Shown: positions 55,799-64,000 of the stretch, in pieces
Layout of the letters: each line of letters opens with the position of its first letter
Numbering within the stretch: the first letter of the stretch is position 1
Assembly: GCF_003086295.3 (NCBI RefSeq)
Contig: NC_092039.1
Coordinates: 73,675,649 to 73,739,648 of the forward strand
Direction: 5' to 3'
Source of the DNA: Arachis hypogaea
Lineage: Eukaryota > Streptophyta > Magnoliopsida > Fabales > Fabaceae
DNA length: 64,000 bases
Program-made: the position numbers and the translations under genes
The notes under the pieces: model-generated
The model's input: only the letters and a program-made list of their open reading frames with translations
Told to the model about the DNA's origin: nothing
The model's database searches: none

Positions 55799-56301
55799 TA
55801 GGGTGGCAATAGGTAGGGTAAGGTAGGGTTTGGAGCCAACCCTAACCCTACCCGCGGGTTGAGAATTTCATATAAACTCAACCCTATCCTACATGCGGGT
55901 TGAGAATATCTCAACTCTAACCCTACTCGTTCTTAACCGCCTCGGGTACCTGACCCTACCCGTGGGTTACAAAAAAAATGCAACATTATTATATAACTTG
56001 ATAATAATTTAAAATAGAACTAACTTTTATGTAAAAAAAATATTAAATTATCAATTAATAATCTTCTTTTAGTGGCTAATGATTTTTTGCATTTAGTGAG
56101 AGATTTTTAGTTCAACATCCACTTGAAACATATTTTTATATAAATATATAACATATACATATATAGGGTGCGGGTTGGTCGGATAGGGTTGAAACTCAAC
56201 CCGCACCCTACTCTACCCGCTGTGGATCGGGTTGGCAACCCTACCCAATTGGATGGAGTCGGGTTGGATACCCACGGGTAGGATACATATTGCCACTCCT
56301 A
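55799..56301. mobile_element. hAT-type MITE
   Basis: The inverted ends TAGGGTGGCAAT (55799) and ATTGCCACTCCTA (ending 56301) are flanked by a perfect 8-bp duplication, ggtgtatc (55791-55798 and 56302-56309). This is typical of the hAT superfamily. The 503 bp inside are non-coding, with repeated GGGTTGGGT/ACCCTACCC runs near both ends and an AT-rich centre. Confidence 0.9.
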
Positions 56302-56309
56302 GGTGTATC

Positions 56310-56816
56310 ACACGCCGCAATCAGATATTAAGATAAAAAAAGGTGAAAACTCTGCTTCCTTTAATTCATGCAGAAAATTGGCTTAAGTATAGTACAATAG
56401 CTGCCATCAACGTTTGGGGGGAATTGAGAAATATCTAGAAAACATTGTCCTATCATCGGAATAGGCTATCCTAGTTTGTCAAAAATGATTGTAGCCATCC
56501 CACCCAAACGGTCTTCTGGTCTGTTCCTTGGGCATGCTTTCTACAGTAGCTTCAAGCTTTGCCTCTTATTATTTTCTTTTAATTATAGATTCTCATAGAT
56601 GATTCCACCAAGTTTTGAACTTATAAAAGCTTTTGCAAAATGAAGAGAAGAAGAAAGGAAAGATGATCTACAACATACAACAACTAAAAAATCTAACTAC
56701 ATTCAAGAAATTTATGTCCAAATTCTCTTACAGTATGGTAACTAAAATAATTACATTCTATTGCATTTTTTCTGTTTCTTTCACCCTCTTTTTTTTTTGT
56801 GAAATGGGTGGGTCCT
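56310..56816 (-). other. 3' flank of the RBOH gene
   Basis: Non-coding; contains the 3' UTR of the minus-strand RBOH gene. I could not fix the poly(A) site. The AT- and T-rich stretch at 56560-56800 fits a 3' UTR. Confidence 0.4.
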
Positions 56817-59800
56817 TTAAAAATTTTCCTTGTGAAAAGCGAAGCGCGTGGATGAGTTTAGGCTAAACTCTTTACAAAGGTTCCTCAATGTTGGTGTAAG
56901 AGTAGGACTTCCACAGTAAAATACACCTGTATCAATATGGAAAGAGCATACATATTTTTCATTTCTATCATTGCAAAAGTATATTAATTTATATTCTTTT
57001 TGCCAAATTCTGAGTAACTTTCATACCTATTCTACTATTTTCATGTTGACTCGTTAAATCAGTAAAGACTTTTTTCCAGTTGGGTCTTGCAAAATGAGTC
57101 CGTATCTGGCATATATAGTAACATGATAAATTTATTAGTCGAATGTAAAGCATAATAATGCTAAAAAAGGTTTATGAAAAGTGTGCAGTTCACAAAATAT
57201 ATTTACGAATTTATCTCAAAATACCATTTTCAGAAATTAAAAATATTTTGCTAATTATGCATCCCTTAAAATGTATGCTAAACCAATTTTACCCGGCTTT
57301 CTGAAACCACGTCAAGTCCATTTTTAGCGTGTTGTAGCTTCTGAATCATGCCAATAAGTGCAGATCTAGCATCACCTTCGGCATAGACACTAGTTAAGTA
57401 GTTGTGCATTTCGATAATACCCTGAATCATTTAGACATGAGAATAGTTTAATATATATGAAATTTTGTATAAGAAAAAGGTTAAACGAATTCATTTTACT
57501 TAGAATAATGTGCGAAGTTGGTTTTAAATATATGTAAATGGGAGGAATGTTACATTAGCAATATTTTGCCAAACTCTAAATACTAAAAACTAAATTTTAT
57601 TAATTTCTAAATATTAAATTTTAAATTCTTAAAGTAAAAAAATAAAGTATTAGCTGAAATATTGACTAATATTAATAAAAAATATTGGCTCCTAATATTT
57701 CTCTTTGCAATTCTGAGTGCATAGAGAAGCAACAATAATATGGGAAAGGTAAATATAACAAAATTTTTTAGATAAAGAAAAATAACTAAATAAAAAGTTT
57801 AGTTGTGAATCTCACATCTTGATCATATTCTGCAACATCATCCATAACACCTTTAAACCATTCAAATGAAGCTTGCTCTCTTGTTACCCAATAGAAATAT
57901 GCTCTATTAGGACATTTCTTTCCTTCCTCTAAGGAATTATTACCATGGGTGCTTCCCTACGGTATAAACACCAATAATGGTCACCGTTAAGATATAGTTA
58001 TTTTCCCAAACAAAGAAAAGTAAGGACCTGTTAGGTTTGAATTTTAATTTTCAATTTGTATATTACCTGTTCAAGGTTTCCTCCTTTCATGTGGCTCAAG
58101 ATATCTTTGAGAATACTGATCATTGGTGTGGCACCAATTCCAAGACCTATTAGCAAGAGAACATCATAGTTCTTATAGTTTTGTGCTGGGGCTCCATATG
58201 GTCCTTTAATGAGTATCTTTGGATAACTATTTCAAGAAACAGAAAGAAAAGAAGGAAAAACAAATGGGAATATTATATTTCATTGTTGAAAAGGTTAGGT
58301 TGGATTTGGTTTGCATTTTTATTTTCTATTTTTATTTTTAATATTTTCAGTTTTTTTAATTTTGTGACAAAAAAAAAATAAAAATAGAAGGTGAAAATAA
58401 AAAACAAAATTTTATTGTTTTCACTTTTTTCTTTCTAAAATTTAAAAAACAGAAAACACTGAAAATGAAAATAAAAAATAAAACGCAAACTAAACACACG
58501 CTTCTGACCCTAGATAGAGTTTTGTATTATTCACCCTGCTTGTGATGGGTCTTTGCCTGAAGTTACCCTAGTTTGCATTCTCTGAAGTGCTCCTGGTCTT
58601 GTTTCTACATTCTGAGGCCCACAAACCTGCATTCCAAAAACTTGATCAAACTACATGCTCAACAAAGTTTTACATTCCACTGGAGACTAGTTTTACACTA
58701 ACACTTTATCAAAATTGAATTCATTTCTGTTGATCTTCAATTAAATGAATTCACATCTTTGAGTTTGCAATTCACACATAAAATCACCTGCTCGAATCGT
58801 TTTCTAAGCTCGGTCGTCCAGTCTCCGAGGGTTCTAATATGGACACTCAAGTAATCATCTCCGGGCGCAGAGGTGATGGAGAAAGGATGCCTGTAACAAA
58901 GAAAAGAATGTTCATTTTTTTTTTCTAATTCAAGTGATATTTTAACCGAAAGCAACTATTCTGATAGTAATTACCATTCAAACTTGGATATATCTTTGCA
59001 TTTGATAAAAAGGTACATTCCACTTTTATACTTGAATCCTGCAGGTTTAGTCATGTACAGTGCTAGAACATTTCCTGTGTATAATATTGCCTGAAAATTA
59101 TTCCCAACTATTAATAATGTTAGTGTCTTGCTTCACTATGTAAAACTAGAAAGAACAAGTTGCTAACATAGACCTTAATCACGCTAACGCGATGATCTTC
59201 ACGGTTAACAAATGGATGCAGTCTCTCAGTAGAATAGAGAATTAGGGGAACAACAAGGTACATCCAAGTCTGCAATGATAAAAAGGTAGGTCAGTTTCAA
59301 TTGATTTGATAATTTTTTTTCCAAATTTTGAACCATCAAAATGCCATGTTACAGAGGAGAATAATCTGAATGACATATGTTTCAAGCATTAGGCAATAAA
59401 TTAAGTACAAACTCATGACAAGTTGCAAGTTTACATTTAGAGAAAGTTTTAGGAAATTTTTGAACTTATAAAAATATTGAATGTAAGAATGTTGGAGCCA
59501 GACATACAGTTTTCTTGCGCCAATCTTTGGTGAGAAAAAGATAGTAGCCATGTATGACGAGAAGCACATAAACACCGATAAGCAAATGATGCGCGTACCA
59601 GAATGCGTTGAAACCGGCCAAACGATGCAGAGGAGAAGGTAACTTCACAATACTTCTTCTGAAATAATGTGTTGCTAGAGTGAAAACAAATGCCATAATC
59701 AAAACCATAGCAATTCCTGTTGTGCCAGGAATACTAAGAACAATTTCTAGGTAGGTAGGCTGCTTATAGTTGAAATTAGGCCCAAGAATCGACATAAACT

Positions 59801-60881
59801 TCCTTTTCGGACAAGATTGTATTCTTGGAAAATCACAAGTAACATGCATCCCTACATGAACCACAGTCCCAATGACTACCCCGACAGCGATCATCTTATG
59901 GAAGTTTATGTTATCATCAAAAGGGATGATTCGGTTAAGAAATGTTCCTCTTAGCCTAGTAAGAGTGTTTCTGCACATTGTAAGAACAATGAGAGCCATG
60001 TTGAACTTCAGAGTCTCAGCAGCACCCTTTGCAGAGCAGAGACAGTATCCCATGACTTTGAATTCTCTTGTGTCTCTGTACTGCATAAACTTCCAACTGT
60101 AAAGAGCAATGTTTATTGCTATCCAAAGTGAGATAACCCATATCTTTTTCCATTTGTCTAGTACGAATTCTCTTGTTTTATTGAAGAACTTTCTAAGAGG
60201 AGTTCTATACATGCTTGGAATCATAGCTTTAGTCAATTCTTGATTTTTAGTATTACATTTCACACCTGTGCCTTCTTCAGCACTGGCCATTTCTCTTAGC
60301 AGAGTTTCTAGCTGCCACATCTGTTCAAACAAAGAAACTTAGGAGGATGTTAAATATTATTCTTTATCTAAAAATGTAATCATATATTTTTGCAAAATTA
60401 TTGTTGTTTTTTTCTAACCTCTATATATCCATTTTGATCAGGGTCAAGCTCTTCCATGATCAAAGCTGCGTAAGTAGAAGCATGTTGTTTGAGATTTCCT
60501 AGTTTATTTGCGGCCGCGCTCAATAATATAACCTTTTACACAGAAAATAATACTTCCAATTATTCGGTTTAACACAATGGAAGAGTAAGAAAGAAGAAAA
60601 ACAAGAATTCAGTTGCTCTTATTGGTGCTCACCTCTCTAACCTCTTCTTCTGATAGCCTACCATCCCCATTCTTGTCACACCTAAAAAAAAGTAACAATA
60701 ATTTCTTTCTTGTCATTCCATAAATGTCTCATTTTTTAACATAACATTTTTGACAAAATCAAATTAAGTTACATTTCAACATGAAAAGAAAAAAAAGCTG
60801 CTTTCCCATTTTGTGGAAGCTATGGTTTATCAACTAATAAATAAATCAAACAAAACCTTAGGAGTGTAACATGCCTAAATT

Positions 60882-60912
<31 letters not shown>

Positions 60913-61357
60913 GAATGGAAACTTACATGTCAAAGAACACTTGAAGTCTTGCTTCAAGATCTTTATTAGTCATGTCCTCCCAGAATACTCTGAGTTCATC
61001 CAGAGTTACACCATTTTCTGCACAAATGTTCCTTCGCCGCGCCAGTGCCTCGTACAACTCCCCTGCAAACTCCTTTGATTCTGCCCCCATACCTATGCAA
61101 CGCAAATTTCAGTATTAACATATGTGAAGAGGAAGAAGAAGATCATAGACAGTAATTAATATTAACATTACCAATGCATGTTCCGAATTTGTCTTTAGAG
61201 ATCTTCCCATCAACAGCATTCTGATTAAAGCGCTTCCCAATAGACTTCCATGCATCATTTTCCTTTCCTGTTACTGATCTATCAAGGAACCGTAAACCCT
61301 TAAGCCCTCTAGCTGCACCTGATTGAACCCTCTCCATCTTGACACTGCCACCACCAC

Positions 61358-61398
<41 letters not shown>

Positions 61399-61598
61399 CT
61401 ATGCCTTATATTGTCACCATTATTGCTCAATGAAGCCTCATTGGGAAACTTCACCACCATGCTTTCTGGGCTTCCATTTACGTTACTTTTTTTATTATCA
61501 TCGTGATCTTCTAATGGCACATCCGCCATTGGATCAACAACCTCAATGCTCTCAAGAATCCATTTTGATTCATCTTTCCCTCGTTCTGGTAGTGACAT
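56817..61598 (-). CDS. RBOH: Respiratory burst oxidase homologue (NADPH oxidase), 14 exons
   Basis: Plasma-membrane enzyme that passes electrons from cytosolic NADPH through FAD and two haems to external oxygen, giving superoxide. Exons (minus): 61598-61172, 61092-60927, 60681-60633, 60532-60419, 60320-59508, 59269-59174, 59090-58975, 58890-58788, 58626-58535, 58226-58067, 57956-57816, 57421-57293, 57105-57027, 56926-56817. All introns are GT-AG and phases agree, giving 864 residues. EF-hands: a weak one near 125-135, [12 protein letters not shown] at 200-211, DPDQNGYIE at 244-252. Haem His 393/407 and 496/509; FAD motif HPFSITSAP 595-603; NADPH motif GLGIGATP 686-693; CGSP 833-836; end [11 protein letters not shown]. 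The start ATG agrees with the N-terminal motif SKWILES. N-terminus and SSAARGL-like segment suggest the RBOHH/J subgroup (pollen, tip growth), which is inference. A 13-Asn tract at residues 68-80 is unusual. No disabling change is seen. Confidence 0.95.
60882..60912. repeat. (GATA)n microsatellite in RBOH intron 2
   Basis: Nearly eight perfect GATA units just beyond the exon 2 splice donor (exon ends at 60927). A likely polymorphic marker. Confidence 0.95.
61359..61397 (-). repeat. (AAT)13 coding microsatellite in RBOH exon 1
   Basis: Thirteen perfect AAT codons give Asn 68-80, followed by four Gly. It lies in the variable N-terminal region, before the EF-hands. A pure codon run suggests slippage and length variation between accessions. 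Confidence 0.95.
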
Positions 61599-62160
61599 TA
61601 GTATTACAAATTTTAGACCGAAATTATTAAAGTTGTAGAATCACGGAATGCTCGAAAGAGTTAAGGGCGACATAGATGCTAATTGGAAATCATGAGGGAG
61701 AAGGGTATTATAGAGAAAGATGAAAATATGAAACAGTTGAAAAAACAAAAAGGATATTATTATATCATTATATGTGTACTGTTTATATGTTGCTAATTAT
61801 GGCAAACAGGTTTAACAACTAACTATATGTGATTAACGAACCAACGAAGCATATCAAACCAACTAATAAAAAAAAGATTTTGTTTTCATAAAATAGATCT
61901 CCATATTTGTTTTTGATAAAATGGTATCTCACATATTGACTTGGTTTGATAAAATGGCCTAATTATTAATCTATTATTTAAAATAATTAGACTATTTTAT
62001 TAAATAGAACAAATATTTAAAAGTTTATTTTATCAAAAATATAATAAATATCAAGATTTATTTTGTCAAAATTATAATTTTTTTGCAATAAAAGGGGATC
62101 CCGCTAGGGAGACAATGGACTATTTGTACAAGGGATAATAAACATCTTTTCGAAAAATTA
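61599..62160 (-). other. RBOH 5' UTR and proximal upstream region
   Basis: AT-rich. On the minus strand CATATAATGATATA near 61755-61770 is a weak TATA-like candidate about 160 bases before the ATG. No further element can be named with confidence. GATAAAATGG occurs twice (about 61915 and 61950) in a repeat-like stretch. Confidence 0.35.
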
Positions 62161-62164
62161 ATTT

Positions 62165-62280
62165 AATTTTTGGATTCACCAAGGATTAAACTCTTGACCT
62201 TTCGAATCTAGCGCTTTAATATCATGTCATGATACCACTCATCCCAAAAGCTTCAGCTGATGAGAAAATGTAACACTAAT
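62165..62280 (-). repeat. Possible SINE or tRNA-like repeat
   Basis: The minus strand reads GATGAGTGGTATCATGACA, then GATTCGAAAGGTCAAGAG and TTTAATCC, an order that recalls A- and B-box parts of a tRNA-derived SINE. I recognise similar words from other plant intergenic repeats. Neither end nor a target duplication could be fixed. Confidence 0.3.
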
Positions 62281-62284
62281 TATT

Positions 62285-63340
62285 ATATCTCTAATACTCC
62301 ATAAACCTCCATTATACACATCGTATAAATATTTCATTGGCTCCTAATACTTTCCCTAATAAATAAGCATTAGAAGGATAACTATTTCTACGCACCATAT
62401 TGTATTGTTTCTTGTCGTATTCCTTCACTAGTAACAACTTTTGTTTTCCTTGGAATCTCGTGTTTCATCCTTAGTTGTGCGCACGAACTAAGTTATATTG
62501 CATCAATTATCTGAATTATTTAATCAACAAGAAAATAACGAATTAACAAGATTTGATAGCGATATTATCTTATGCATTTAATCTTAAAGGACAATGGAAA
62601 AATATTCTATTGTAACTAAATTAAGGGATTGGTTGGTTGAAATTTTAAGAAATTCTTTTTAGTTATTTTTTTAAAGATATTATAAAAAAATTAAAATAAA
62701 TTTATGTTTGAATATTTTATGTAAAAAATCTTTTTATTTATTAATTATATTTAAAAATAATAATATAAAATTATTTTTATTTTATTATGTAAAAAAAATT
62801 TTTTAAGAAAAAAATCTTTAAAAAATATATATTGTAGTCTTTTAAAAAAATTAATATTTTTATTTTTATTATTAAAAATTTATTAAACATGTTAAAGAAT
62901 AAAAAAATCTTTTTTACCCAAATAAACATTAATACTTTCATGTTGATGATCATTGTTTAAGACAAGTTATATTATATGTATCAATTTTATATATGTGTAT
63001 ATTCTTTTTTTATATTAAAAAGTTATTTTTTTTCCTAATATTAAAAAGACCAAATTTTTTATGCAGCTCAGATATTTTAAACTAATAGTTAATAATACTA
63101 AATAATTATTAATACTAAATAATTAATAATACTTTATGTATTTTTTTATTAGAATAATTTTTATCTTTTCAATTTAAAGTTTGTATTACTGTTTGATGCT
63201 TCATTATTATAAATTTATGAATTTTTTTTAGAGGAATGTAATAACTTATAGGATAATTCACTTAAACAAATAAAATGAAAACCAATATTTCATAAACATC
63301 TTAAATGTAAACAGGTTACATGCATGCTTTATTTGTATAT
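62285..63340. other. AT-rich intergenic stretch
   Basis: No gene and no recognisable element. Long A/T runs around 62640-63060 could be MITE debris, but no matching ends are seen. Confidence 0.4.
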
Positions 63341-63344
63341 TTAT

Positions 63345-63625
63345 ATAAATCAAATTAATTAGATTTAATTTATACTTTTTCGATGTAAATTGAATCAATT
63401 GAATTAAAATTAGTAAGTATAATAATGAATCAAAATAAGTAGCTTTGATTTACTATAAAAAACCGTTTGAGTAGTAAATCGAATTAATGAGTTTCGATTT
63501 AAGACCCATATACAGTAAATCGAATCAAATTGCTTCAATTTATAACCACGATAAATTGAATTGCGTAATTTTGATTTATAAAACATGAAGTTCTAGGTAA
63601 ACCGAATAAAGTAGATTTGATTTAC
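63345..63625. repeat. Short tandem inverted repeats, TAAATCGAAT...TTTCGATTTA type
   Basis: Five or six imperfect hairpin units, each an AAATCGAAT-like arm, about 6-10 bases, then a TTCGATTTA-like arm, follow at about 45-base spacing. Both arms drift by C-to-T and G-to-A changes. They may be the inside of a MITE or a family of tandem hairpins. Confidence 0.6.
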
Positions 63626-64000
63626 TAGTTGTGTATACTTATATATATAATTTGAGATCACTTGTTTCGAATTACAATTCACAATTTTTTCCACTCCTAA
63701 AACGTAAGTCCTACTTCTTTAAAAACCAAAAAAATAATTATCGAGAAAAAAATCTAATAACTAAACTAAATTTAGAAAGTACAATCATATATAATAAGCT
63801 TTGTAGATCGATCATGGCTTCACGCCAAAACTTCCTAAACTTGTCACTGAAAAAGTAAAACTGTAGGGAGTGAGAACATCGTCCTTGCATATTCTCAGTA
63901 GAGGATTTAAGAATTGTGACTTACCCTAAAAAAATTAATAGGTGAGTAAACACTTATTATCATGTTAGGAATATACTAATAAATATGATGCATGAATTTT

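Overview
The window is plant nuclear DNA. An intron-rich NADPH oxidase (RBOH) gene occupies the right end. The left four fifths are a nest of Ty3/gypsy LTR retrotransposons with tRNA-Asp primer sites, PR motifs of the DLG type and an FMDD reverse transcriptase, which fits the Athila-like lineage. The repeat sequences look to me like those of peanut (Arachis) or a close legume; that is recognition, not proof.

Layout. Element C (+) runs from before position 1 to 51500 and sits inside a FAR1/MULE-type gene (51501-53159, minus). Four insertions lie in C, each flanked by a matching 5-bp target duplication. Element B (634-18809, minus, duplication tcttt) sits in the 5' LTR of C. Element D (20386-42876, +, aagca) sits in gag of C. 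A solo LTR of a third family (44690-46391, tggac) sits in PR of C. Inside B lie a family-2 solo LTR (1065-3071, catcc) and the young complete element A (5541-15356, minus, gctgt). Inside D lies element E (25407-36638, +, aggaa). A, B, C and E share family-1 LTRs (1.5-1.8 kb; TGATGAGCGG...CACCA). D and the solo LTR at 1065 carry family-2 LTRs (2.0-2.3 kb; TGATGCCAGGG...GCATCA).

Only E encodes RT, RNase H and integrase, and its genes carry several stops and frameshifts. A, C and D keep gag-PR and a second ORF in the env position (putative plant transposon protein type), intact only in D. They must depend on enzymes supplied by an element such as E. D joins gag-PR in frame to a tail resembling the integrase GPY/F module.

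Two kinds of non-coding signal stand out. The U3 regions and spacers hold clusters of short CG-containing palindromes, different in each LTR family. An 11-mer, AAGTTTGGTGT, recurs about twenty times at the functional boundaries of the elements.

Right part. 51501-53159 is the broken FAR1/MULE ORF. Around 55.2-55.6 kb are copia LTR remnants with an initiator-Met primer site. 55799-56301 is a hAT-type MITE with an 8-bp target duplication. 56817-61598 (minus) is a complete 14-exon RBOH gene (864 aa) with EF-hands, haem, FAD and NADPH motifs and a 13-Asn microsatellite tract. Beyond 61.6 kb the DNA is AT-rich upstream sequence without a recognisable gene.
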